Shown piece by piece: positions 9,508 to 17,414 of a stretch of 26,069 nucleotides of DNA. Source of the DNA: Gracilaria domingensis (Eukaryota > Rhodophyta > Florideophyceae > Gracilariales > Gracilariaceae). The translations under genes were made by a program, and so were the position numbers. Location of the stretch: the NCBI GenBank assembly GCA_022539475.1, contig VCMS01000470.1, forward strand, positions 1 to 26,069. Reading direction: 5' to 3'. Each line of letters starts with the position of its first letter. Position 1 is the stretch's first letter. Under the pieces are notes generated by a model that did not search any database, was not told the origin of the DNA, and saw only the letters and a program-made list of their open reading frames with translations.

Positions 9508-10340
9508 ACTGGAAACCAGTAGGCAATCTGATCCAGATGATCCAGTTAAACTCGTACACGAGTCCCAAAGAACAAGAAAACTCAATAAACCTTCTCGGTA
9601 AACCACCACGTCAGCGGTTCACGTTCAAAAGTTGTCAACCTCCAAAACTCTAAAGAGTCCCTGATCGTTGTCAGAAAACGGTGATCCGTCAACAATCAAG
9701 TCAATTCCACGACAGTGACCTAAAACGGTTCTAGGTCGGGAGACCACTTTGTGGGGCAAACTCGGAAGAGTGAAACCCACCAGACTGTCCGAAGGTCCGC
9801 TCTCGTGAGAGATGGCAGACCAGTGACAGAGCCCTCTGTACCACCGTAACTCGGTTGTAAGGCCGAAGTGGCAACTGGCTATACCTACAGAGGTGATAGG
9901 CCACGTGGTGAGGAAACGATGAGAAACTCCAGAGATGGGGTGGTATCGGCAACGATGAAACACGACCAACGACAGGTGTAGTCCCGAGAGGGAAAGCAAC
10001 AGAAAACAACAACCAAACAACACCCACACGCGACGGGTAGGGCCTCCTCGGCACTGTGCCCGGAGCGGGGCGAGATCCTCCAACGGTAATGCACGGGTTT
10101 CCGTAAACACGGCAAAACTCTATACAGAGTCGGATCACTTCGTAATCTAGTCCTATACTTCCTCGGTACGACCCTCAGGTCCGACATCAACGACAGATGT
10201 TCCTCAAAGGTACCGAGAGGGTAGGACCACCGTAACCAGACGTGGCTATACTCGCGAGAGTGATAACCCACGTAGGCGGTTGGCGCCAGAGCCTCACTCG
10301 TGTAGAGTCCACTCAGGAGAGCGCTACTCGACAAAGAGTT
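9508..10340 (-). repeat. Structured leader of the chromovirus with diverged hairpin repeats
   Basis: This is the untranslated region upstream of gag and possibly part of a 5' LTR. It contains at least seven ACTC...GAGT stem-loops (9550, 9647, 9760, 10117, 10250, 10296 and 10326) and two diverged copies of a longer unit, 9755-9908 and 10111-10276. Their shared landmarks, in order, are GGCAAA plus hairpin, AGGTCCG, a hairpin, ACCACCGTAAC (9840-9850 and 10226-10236), TGGCTAT plus hairpin plus GATA, then CCACGT. The hairpins differ in sequence but stay paired. Open frames across this stretch give no recognisable protein. I could not find a matching copy at the other end of the element, so an LTR is not demonstrated. 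Confidence 0.6.
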
Positions 10341-10577
10341 CACTTAGAAGTGCTCGGGTTGACTTTACAAAGGTGCTGGCGACGACGAGGTCGAGCTCAC
10401 CTAAGTAGGTCTAAACTAACTATGTACACGTGGTGCACACCCGCAGGGGTCCGTACACGTGGCTAGCCCAGTGTCAGGCACCTCAGGTGCACTACCTATT
10501 GTCCCGTAATATGCACACACACGGTGGTGTAGTACACGCGTCCACCTAGCGGTATTGGCCAGCAATGGCAACCCTGA
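10341..10577. other. Spacer between the two retroelements
   Basis: No gene is seen. The segment contains short inverted repeats such as CACTT-AGA-AGTG at about 10343 and repeated CGTACACGTGG-like words near 10425-10460. It probably holds the outer end of the chromovirus, but I cannot place the border. Confidence 0.35.
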
Positions 10578-11155
10578 TTAAAGGTAACTGTGGGAAAGCC
10601 ATTCCAAAAGTAACCGCCAAAATTGGGTCCAACTCATAACTCTTCGAGTGCATCCTCGTATCACTCCCCTGAGTATATGAGGCGCATCATCCTGATAACC
10701 ACGCAAAATGCGTTGCTCTACATCTTTTTCCCGCTCACGGGTTGCACTACACCTTTCCTCCAGTGCATACTCTGTCTGTGAAAGTTCACTACGAAGCGAC
10801 CCTTTCTCTCGTTCCCTTCGCCGGTTCACGTAGTGAATGCCGACCAGATCATGCACCCGCGATCCGCACAGGACTTGGCGTAGTTTTGCGATACTTCCTC
10901 GTATATTCCCGTGCGAACTCTTTCGTTGAGGTCGTTCAAGGCAAATGCCTTGTCCTCCTCTGTCTGGGGAATGTCTCCAAGCTCGAGGGCCTGCACGAAC
11001 GGCTTGGTGGGCATGTCGCGAATCCCAAACCTTATCGAACGGACCATGAACTCCGAAGCCCCAATGGACTTCCATGCGTCGGCCCTTTGGGAGGTTTTCC
11101 GCCACAGAGGTTCTTCCCCTGAACACGCTGTGGCGGATGTGTCGTCCTGTGACAT
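10578..11155 (-). pseudogene. Decayed reverse transcriptase fragment of a second retroelement
   Basis: The ATG at 11155 opens a 109-residue frame with WKSIGASEFMVRSIRFGI, then TGIYEEVSQNYA and GCMIWSAFTT, ended by TGA at about 10826. The same frame continues past that stop with KGRFVVNFHRQSMHWRKG. This order (entry region ending in an SAF motif, then GRFVVNF) matches the fingers of a reverse transcriptase (motifs 1-2) and differs clearly from the chromovirus RT. The stop sits where Trp would fit (TGG to TGA). Downstream, to about 10578, the frames drift and only scraps resembling later RT motifs remain. The family is uncertain; a DIRS-like or other non-Ty3 element is my guess. No catalytic YxDD is left in the window, so it is inactive. 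Confidence 0.5.
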
Positions 11156-11893
11156 TATTCACTCGGGGTGGCACTGTTGCCACCCTTCCATTTCTTTGAC
11201 TTCTCGATCCTCGCTTTAGCGAGCTGCTTTGCCGCTTCAATTTCCAGCTTGGTACTAAGAGCCTCTCGCGCGGTACGGTAGGAGTTTGAAAAGACGGCGT
11301 CATGCCCCTGCTTCACAAGGAAAGACATCTGACGCGCAATCGCAACGCCCTGTTCAGTAATGTCGCGAAAGTATTGGGCTTGCATGGAAAGCACTTCCGA
11401 GCTCGCCCTAAAGAAGTCTTCCACCAGAGACAGAATGCGTCCAAACCCTCGACATTGTCTGTACCAGTACGAATAATTGACAAAGCAGCCATTTCAGTCT
11501 CAGTCCAAACGCCGGCAGCGTTCAGGTATTCTCACTCCTTTGCAGAGTGCTGGTCTTCAGCCCTCAAATTGTTCAGAAACGCGTCACTCAGCGGCTTGAA
11601 ATACCCGAAGTAGGTAACTGGCACATGCGGACCCGTTCGAAAACACTACCTTCGCCCTTGAGCTTTCCAGCGTTTAAATCACTGACTACCGCGGCATAAT
11701 CGTTTTTCGTGGGCTTTTCAGTGGTCTAAGAGAGTCGATCCAACTGTGCAGCGTTTTCTCAGATGGGAATGACTCCCACAGGATTGGGGTTTTGCTGTTG
11801 TGTGCTTTCAGCGATTACGCTGAGGTCGTGTAATACTCGAAGACGCCACCGCTTTGAAGATTGGGGGAATTTCTTGGAACGAGAAATAGACAT
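11152..11893 (-). pseudogene. Decayed gag-like ORF upstream of the RT fragment
   Basis: From the ATG at 11893 (MSISRSKKFPQSSKRWRLRV) a protein of roughly 245 residues can be followed through two in-frame stops (TGA, TAG), a -1 step near 11635, another TGA near 11540 and a second -1 step near 11440. It then enters the intact last 89 residues at 11155-11424. Segments include PHVPVTYFGYFKPLSDAFLN and NAAGVWTETEMAALSIIRTG. The end is helical and strongly basic (AAKQLAKARIEKSKKWKGG), consistent with an RNA-binding gag-like protein, but no zinc knuckle or known domain is seen. Its TAA overlaps the ATG of the RT frame as TAATG, an arrangement used for stop-and-restart translation in some retroelements. 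All visible stops can arise by transition mutations. Confidence 0.5.
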
Positions 11894-12558
11894 GGCCACG
11901 GTGAGTTACACAGCTCGGCGATGAGATCGCCTTAAATAATCACAGCTCATCGGGACGGTCGGCATTATGATTGCACAAATCATATGCTCACTGCCTCTCG
12001 TAAGATCTTCAATTCTATACACCAGTGTACAGTTACGTAAATATTTATTCATATCGTGCAACACTGCTTCACAGTGCGTCGACTGTCCGCACCCCTGGTG
12101 TTACGGATCTGCTCCGCTCGCCCCGCGCCACTGCTTCCATCAGCTGGCAGGCGTGTATGACACGAAGTAAAAACTACCATATCACGCAAATAGCGACACC
12201 TGGACAAATGTTCAACTTGTGTCCGACCTGTACCCGTGTTTTAATTATTACGGAATTCTTTCTAAAAAAATAACAATTGGAATGGCAGCTCTCGCGGGTT
12301 GACATGGCCCGCGAGGTGCACCCAAATGGTGGGACACGAGGCGAATCATAATTCTTGGTGACCGTTCATCGCTCAACGATGCCAACCTACGCCCTTAGTC
12401 ATGTCGCTGTGCAAACATTCCCCGCATGACTGAGCTCGCCTTCGACCGCACCGTCATTCCAAGACCTTCAGACCCCAGCCACTAAACGGTTCCAAAGCAT
12501 CAGAGTAGCCCGAAACTTCCGCGAATCCTCTTCACTGGCTTGAAAAGGGGAAGCCGTC
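11894..12558. other. Intergenic segment upstream of the basic protein gene
   Basis: No gene is supported. It contains an AT-rich patch near 12040-12052 (AAATATTTATTCAT), an A-rich patch at 12263-12275 and a strong perfect hairpin at 12291-12315. It presumably includes the promoter of the + strand gene starting at 12559. Confidence 0.4.
12291..12315. other. Perfect 8-bp inverted repeat
   Basis: CTCGCGGG at 12291-12298 is the exact reverse complement of CCCGCGAG at 12308-12315, with a 9-nt loop. It lies about 245 bp before the start codon at 12559 and just after an A-rich stretch. It could be a protein-binding palindrome or a hairpin; nothing in the context decides. Confidence 0.5.
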
Positions 12559-13355
12559 ATGTTTTCAGCGACGACGCCAACCCGTGCTCACCGCGCAGAG
12601 GAACGGCCGAAAAAGAGAACGCGACGGTCGCCTCTCGGAAGCGAGCCTTGGAGTGATGTTGGAGCGGGAGCCACGCCGTCAACTCCTTTGGGACAACATG
12701 CTCGTAAAAAGTCGCACAGTCGCGTCAATTCGTCGCACTCAAAGCGAAAGCGCTACGTCCCGACACCGTCTTCTTGTCGCAAACGTCGTCGTTCCTCGCA
12801 CCATGATGACGAAATGTTCCCTTGTTCGAAACGAAAAAGGTTCGAGTATTCAAGCCCGACGTCGAAATGCAAGACGCACCTGCCCCCGTGAAGGAAACGC
12901 CTTCCAAGAGGAAGAGGAAGAAGATTTTGAAGGAGGTGTTGCGATCGGAGAAGATAAATCGTTCCGCACTTCGCAATCTAAACGCAAATAACCTTCATGC
13001 CACCCAAGCACAACAGCCGACCGCAAAGCCACCCAATTCCGCACCCGTATCGCACGCCGAGCACAGCGCCCAAACACGATGCTCGGAGCGGGGTCCGACT
13101 AGACAATTCTCGGAGGAGTCGGTCGTTTTGACTGGCGAGGAACAGCTTGAAGAAGTGGATATTTCGCATTGCTCAGAAGCCGAGAAGCAATTCATACGCG
13201 AAACTGAGCACAACAAAAAGCACCCGCTCATGACCCACCTCATGGACGACGGCCGATGTTTTGTGAGGATTGTGCGCGCGGATGGAGCCGTGGATTATTA
13301 TACGTTGTATCCTCACGATGAGGCACAACATCAGTACTACGAACATACATATTGA
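12559..13355 (+). CDS. Basic, probably nuclear protein of unknown function (one frameshift)
   Basis: I do not recognise the family. The ATG at 12559 opens a frame dense in Lys, Arg and Ser with several nuclear-localisation-like clusters (RPKKRTRRS, KRKRYVP, CRKRRRSSHHDD). Near 12832-12838, in a run of five A, the reading continues in the -1 frame; a sixth A would give an unbroken protein of about 265 residues. The second half has another basic cluster (SKRKRKKILKEV), a polar low-complexity stretch, then an acidic, more ordered C-terminal region (EEVDISHCSEAEKQFIRE and GRCFVRIVRADGAVDYYTLY), ending in HTY and TGA. It points toward the gene at 13411-14726 and ends 56 bp from it. A nucleic-acid or chromatin role fits the composition but is only a guess. 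Confidence 0.65.
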
Positions 13356-13410
13356 GTTTTGTATTCGCTCAGCTAGCATCAACAACAAATAAGACAAACT
13401 GGTTAATTAG

Positions 13411-14726
13411 TTACTCGGCCTTGCCACCTACAGAAGAAGTCAGTTGTGTTCTGCCACTCGTGACCGGCATTGAATTTGACTTGGTGTTAGCGGCAAGCAC
13501 GCCACCGGAGGTGCCTGTCGTCCAGCTGGTGGCCGCTCGAATATCACCGCTGAGTAACCGGTGCCCACGCGGACTGGCCGTGGACAAGGCCTCCAGGAAG
13601 ACCTTTCGGAAAATGTCACGAAGCACCATGTACGTAAGAATGACAAACGGAATAGCAACAAGATCGAGTAATATGCGCATGTACGTGGTTTGTCGAGATA
13701 ATTGTCGTCTAAACGCGACGTACGGAAAGGCGCCACGATCGCTTTGCAGGAGACCGTGATCATACGCAATTTCAATTTGTGTGGACGCTTCGCTGGGTTG
13801 CTCCTCAGTGTACTGTGCGTAGATGGCATTAATGCGAGAAATGGAAACGTCCGAACGGATGTACTCTTCGCGAGGCCGTAGCACTAGCAGCCCATAGGCT
13901 CGTCGGTATATCCCTTGACAGGTCCATGTGCAACTACTCGCGCAACCTCGTGGTAGAACGGAAGGACGGCAGCGTAATGAGCCGGTCGCAGAAAGAAGTC
14001 ATGAAAGAAAACTAAGCTTGTAGGTTTGAGTTGTGGTAGTATCCGCAGCGCGCATGCAACGCGAGCACGACCATTGATAAGAACCTTATCGAATAGCTGG
14101 TCGGAGAGGTTTGAGCGCGGTAAATCAACGTAGTTCTGAAAGGCGGCGTACGAGCCTTCTTCAAACGGCGAGACTGTTCCCCAGCCGGCGTGGCCGGGCG
14201 CTACCGGCACGCAAAACGCGCGTAAGGTGTGCGAGAGATGCTTGTGGCGATGCATTTCCGCATCGACTCCCTTGCAAACCTGCACGTCGTGGTCGACGGA
14301 AAAGGCAGTGTGAACGAGGGAAGGAACGGCGAGCGTGGTACCACTGGCGCCGTATTCGAAGTACGCGTCCTCGGGCGAGAGGTAGGACAGCATGAGGTCA
14401 GCCTCCGGTCGTCTCATCGGCAGCGAGGCAAAGTTGACCTGGGCGCTCGCCGCGGCGTCATGCAGCGGGAGCGCGCCCACCGCGCGCGGCAGCGTATCGA
14501 ACGGGAGGAGGCGGTGGTGAGGCGCGTACGAGGGCGTTCGATCGAGCGCGGAAAAGGCGAAGGACGCGAGCGGGAGCAAGACCATGGAGAAGGTGACATT
14601 GTACGAGACGACGGCGACGACAAAGGCGACGACGGCGTACAGAAGCAGGATGGTGACGGGGCGCTGGCGAGAGAGCTGGCGCGTGGCCTGCAGCGACACG
14701 GTGGTGGCGGTCTTCTCGAAGATCAT
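13411..14726 (-). CDS. Membrane-anchored methyltransferase-like protein (one frameshift)
   Basis: The ATG at 14726 starts a short cytosolic segment followed by hydrophobic stretches at about residues 23-60 (VTILLLYAVVAFVVAVVSYN and MVLLPLASFAFSAL), a signal anchor or two membrane spans. The lumenal or soluble part has FEYGASGTTLAVPSLV, then FDKVLINGRARVACALRILP and SLVFFHDFF. This pattern (E-x-G-x-x-G-T, later INGRARVACAL, then HD) resembles a family of class I SAM-dependent methyltransferase-like proteins; the substrate cannot be told. At about 13888-13893 (GGG on the coding strand) the frame steps -1; a fourth G would join it to a C-terminal part with a further membrane segment (LLDLVAIPFVILTYMVL). 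Total length about 435 residues. Topology and enzyme class are inferred from pattern only. Confidence 0.6.
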
Positions 14727-14871
14727 GGCGGCGGGGACGGCGCGGGCGGCGGGGGGGGGGCGGCAGCTGTACGCGCTCGCGCGGGCGGACGGGGGCGCGG
14801 GGGTTGGGGGTGTACATTGTAGACTCTACAAAGGAAAGTTTTACAGCGCAGGTGCTTACAAAAGGGCTGCT
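14727..14871. other. Short intergenic spacer with a G run
   Basis: This 145-bp spacer separates two - strand genes. A run of ten G at 14751-14760 (C on the - strand), about 25 bp upstream of the ATG at 14726, lies in the likely 5' untranslated region or promoter of the methyltransferase-like gene. Confidence 0.5.
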
Positions 14872-15622
14872 TTACACATGGCGGTCAACGACGCGCAGCA
14901 GCGCGTCCACGCGCTGCTCGCCGCGCGCAATCTCCAGCGCCAGCGCGTCGAGCGCGCGCGCGTGCTCCTTGAGCAGCAGGTCGGCGGCCACCACGCCCCA
15001 GTACACCACCTGCCAGCGGCCGCCCACGCGCAGCGCCTTCTCAATGTCGTCGACGCCGCCCCTGGCGTGGCCAAACGCGCGGATCTCGGCCACGGTGCCG
15101 GCCACCGCCACGGCGCACGTGTCGTACGCATCGGCGCCGCGGTCGGCGATGACGGCGCCGGCCGCCTCGCCGCGCAGCGCGCGCAGCGCGGACGGCATGT
15201 GGAAGCGCTGCACGCGCAGCGCCAGCAGGTGCGCCACCAGGATGTGCGCCGCCTCGTGGCGCGCCACGCGGCGGCGCGACTGCAGCGCCAGCCAGCCGGC
15301 CTTCTGCAGCGCGCCGTCCAGCGACAGCGCGTCGACGGCCCACGTCGCCAGCGCCGCCGCCGCCGCGCCCGCCACGCCCGTCTGCACGAGCGGCGGCGGG
15401 CTGAGCAGCGGCGGCAGCAGCACCGCCGCGGCGCCCAGCGCGATGAACGCGGCGAAGATGGTTTGCTGCGCGCTGTCGTCCGTGAAGCTTATTTGAGACG
15501 GCGCGATTTTCAGCAGCTTGAGCTCGTGCTTCTCCACCGGGCGCTTGGGCGGGCAGCGCGCTCGGCGGCGGGGAGACACGGCCGGCGGCGGCGACGGCGA
15601 CTGCGGCAGCTCCGCGCGCGGC

Positions 15623-15674
<52 letters not shown>

Positions 15675-15731
15675 GGCGCGGGTGCGCGGCGCGCGTAGCG
15701 GGAGCGGCGGCGAGAGGAAGAGCAGCGTCAT
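14872..15731 (-). CDS. FtsH/M41-like peptidase-domain membrane protein without AAA module
   Basis: The core is a membrane protein with two hydrophobic segments (TIFAAFIALGAAAVLLPPLL and TGVAGAAAAALATWAVDAL), followed by an M41-type site ARHEAAHILVAHLL, where HEAAH (about 15244-15258) is the zinc-binding HExxH. Further on are CAVAVAGTVAEIRAFG and GGVDDIEKAL, matching the helix and third-ligand region of FtsH proteases. There is no AAA ATPase, as in a plant and algal family of short M41-like proteins, often plastid-directed. The only sensible ATG is at 15731 (MTLLFLSPPLPLRAP, a plausible targeting peptide). It lies in the frame one step before the body, so a single missing base in the GC repeat at 15624-15673 is assumed. 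The stop is TAA at 14872-14874. Codon usage is extremely GC-rich. Whether it is an active protease is open. Confidence 0.75.
15624..15673. repeat. (GGC)n trinucleotide microsatellite in a coding region
   Basis: About 16 units of GGC/GCC lie inside the N-terminal coding region of the M41-like gene. Read in one frame they give polyalanine, in the frame of the upstream ATG polyproline. The frame conflict between the start codon and the body of the gene falls in or next to this repeat, where both sequencing and replication slip easily. Confidence 0.9.
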
Positions 15732-15971
15732 GGCGGCGGCGCACGGCGGGCAGAGCAGAGGCGCGAGCGCTGCGCGAGCGCGCGCGCCATCGGGCGGAGA
15801 GGCGCAGCGCGGTGGGGAGTGACTCCGAGCCGCAAGTTGCTTACGCGGCGCGCGCGCGCACCGTCCAGCAGCTTGCACACGGACGGTCAGGCGCGGCGCG
15901 CGCGCGCCAGCAACGCGGCCACGTGCGCAGCGCGCACGCGTGGCCACGCGGCGCGAGCGACACGGCGCGCG

Positions 15972-16021
15972 CTGGCGCGCTGGCGCGCTGGCGCGCTGGC
16001 GCGCTGGCGCGCTGGCGCGCT
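15972..16021. repeat. Tandem array of an 8-bp unit
   Basis: Six exact copies of CTGGCGCG follow one another from 15972 to 16019, with a further partial copy. The unit contains GCGC. It lies in the divergent promoter region, so it could be a binding-site array or a simple expanded minisatellite. Confidence 0.9.
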
Positions 16022-16231
16022 GCCGATGTGTGGAGCGCGGCGTGACGCGGCGCGCGCGCTTTTGGCAGCAGTCACGCTTGCGCGGAGCAGCGCTGGCGCG
16101 CGGCGCGCCGCCGCTTGGAGACGCGCGCGGCGGTTAAAAGCGCCACCGCCTCGCGAGTCACCTCACGCCGCTGTTCCGCACCGCCAGCCCCCCGCGCGCG
16201 TGCGTTGTTGCGCGCCCCTTCCAGTTTGCGC

Positions 16232-16284
16232 GGAGAGCGAGAGCGAAAGCGAGCGAGAGCGAGAGAGAGAGAGAGCGAGAGAGC
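16232..16284 (+). repeat. GA-rich purine tract in the 5' region of the SPRY gene
   Basis: An almost uninterrupted GAGAGC/GA tract, ending with a pure (GA)n core around 16259-16275, lies about 20 bp before the ATG at 16305. It may be part of the 5' untranslated region or a GAGA-type promoter element. Confidence 0.75.
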
Positions 16285-16304
16285 GCATTCCGAGCGCTTT
16301 ACCA

Positions 16305-17414
16305 ATGGCTTCGATGCACAACCTGGCCGTGGGGCTGGAGCTGCGCCGCACGGAACGCGGCCGCGCGCCGCCCGAGTGGCGCGCGCCGCGCGACGCGGAT
16401 GACGCGCCGCTGGAGCGCGCATTCATGCATCGCGTCGTGCCCGACACGCTGTTCGACGCCGTCGTGCAGTACGAGGCGTCCGCCGACGCGCTGTGCGACC
16501 AGCTGGGCGTGGGCCGCAGCGAGGCGCTGCTGCTGTGCTTTGCCGCGCGCGACGAGCCGCCGCTGTGCGCCGCGCGCCGCAAGCACGGCGAGCGCACGCC
16601 GCTCTCCGTGCTGGACGCCACGCACACGCCGCTGGAGACGGCGCGCTTCGAGCGGCTGTTCCAGCCGCTGTCGGAGGAGGAGACGCGCTTTGCGTCGCTG
16701 CTCACGGACAAGCTGCGCCTGATTTGCGCCGACCAGCCGCACGCGCGCGCCGCTCAATTGGCGCCCGAGCGCGAGGGCGGCGGCGCGGGCCAGCGCGCCG
16801 GCGGCAGCCTTTGCGGCTTTTCGCGGCGCGTGCACCGCGACATCAGCGTGGTGAGCGACGGCGTGGGCATCATGAAGACGGGGCGCGGGCTGTACCGCAG
16901 CACCAAGAGCGAGGGCGCCATGGACGTGCGGAAACGCGCGCGCTACTACTACGAGGCGGTGGTGGTGGACGACGTGAACGCGGGCGGCATCTGCATCGGC
17001 GTGTGCTCCGAGCAGCTGGCGCTCAACAAAATGCTGGGCTCCGACCAGCACAGCTGCGGGCTGCACAGCTCGGGGCAGCTGGTGCGGCGCCAGGGCGCGT
17101 TCGAGCCGTTTGCCGATCGCGGCTTTGCGCGCGGCGATCGCGTGGGCGTGCTGGTGCGGCGGCTGCGGCGCGACGACGTGGGCGTGGCGTTCTTCGTGAA
17201 CGGGCGGCTGCTGGGCGAGTGCGTGATGGCGGAGCTGGCCAAGCAGCGCCGGCTGTGGGCGACCGTGTGCCTGTACCGCGAGGGAAGCAAGGTGGTTTTG
17301 CAGTGCTGCCGGCGCGACTGGGCCGCGCGCGGCGCGCAGTTTGGCGCGCTGCTGGAGCGCGGCGCGGCGGCGGAGCCGCGCGTGAGTTGCATCTGCGGCG
17401 CGAGCGGCTTGTAA
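16305..17414 (+). CDS. SPRY-domain protein
   Basis: The ATG at 16305 (context ACCAATGG) gives 369 residues. The open frame upstream of it is low-complexity and has no support. Residues 1-140 form a charged, helical N-terminal region I do not recognise. A Gly/Ala-rich hinge follows at about 145-168. Residues about 180-335 form a SPRY domain: a strand pair ending in ARYYYEAVVVDD, then GGICIGVCSEQLALNKMLGS, SSGQLVRRQGAFEPFADRGF, GDRVGVLVRR and GVAFFVNGRLLGECVM, the usual order of a beta-sandwich protein-binding fold. SPRY domains recognise partner proteins, often in signalling or ubiquitin ligases; no RING, B-box or SOCS box is present, so the role is open. The frame is intact despite about 70 percent GC. 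It is transcribed away from the M41-like gene. Confidence 0.85.
   Translation: MASMHNLAVGLELRRTERGRAPPEWRAPRDADDAPLERAFMHRVVPDTLFDAVVQYEASADALCDQLGVGRSEALLLCFAARDEPPLCAARRKHGERTPLSVLDATHTPLETARFERLFQPLSEEETRFASLLTDKLRLICADQPHARAAQLAPEREGGGAGQRAGGSLCGFSRRVHRDISVVSDGVGIMKTGRGLYRSTKSEGAMDVRKRARYYYEAVVVDDVNAGGICIGVCSEQLALNKMLGSDQHSCGLHSSGQLVRRQGAFEPFADRGFARGDRVGVLVRRLRRDDVGVAFFVNGRLLGECVMAELAKQRRLWATVCLYREGSKVVLQCCRRDWAARGAQFGALLERGAAAEPRVSCICGASGL

Larger units (their letters stand above)
15732..16304. promoter_or_regulatory. Divergent intergenic region between the M41-like and SPRY genes
   Basis: This 570-bp GC-rich stretch separates two divergently transcribed genes and so should hold both promoters. 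It includes an 8-bp tandem array at 15972-16021 and a GA-rich tract at 16232-16284 just upstream of the SPRY start codon. No TATA box is seen. Long open frames on both strands here are by-products of the GC-rich composition. Confidence 0.55.

Noticed and set aside
9508..9609. N-terminal extension of gag from the alternative start at 9609
   Set aside because: The extension runs through the hairpin leader and the candidate primer-binding site and has no Gag-like character; the ATG at 9507 gives a normal Gag start.
9625..10343. Three overlapping - strand open frames upstream of gag
   Set aside because: They share the same bases, are rich in Cys/Phe/Ser/Arg without motifs, and run through the hairpin repeats; paired stems explain the sequence better than coding.
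1690..10560. A pair of long terminal repeats bounding the chromovirus
   Set aside because: I compared the region beyond the chromodomain (1-2050), the linker (2300-2990) and the leader (9540-10560) and found no shared long direct repeat; the 3' LTR may lie outside the window.
14584..15822. 412-residue + strand open frame in the GC island
   Set aside because: It is the reverse of the M41-like gene and its repeat; composition is His/Arg/Ala/Gly low-complexity caused by high GC.
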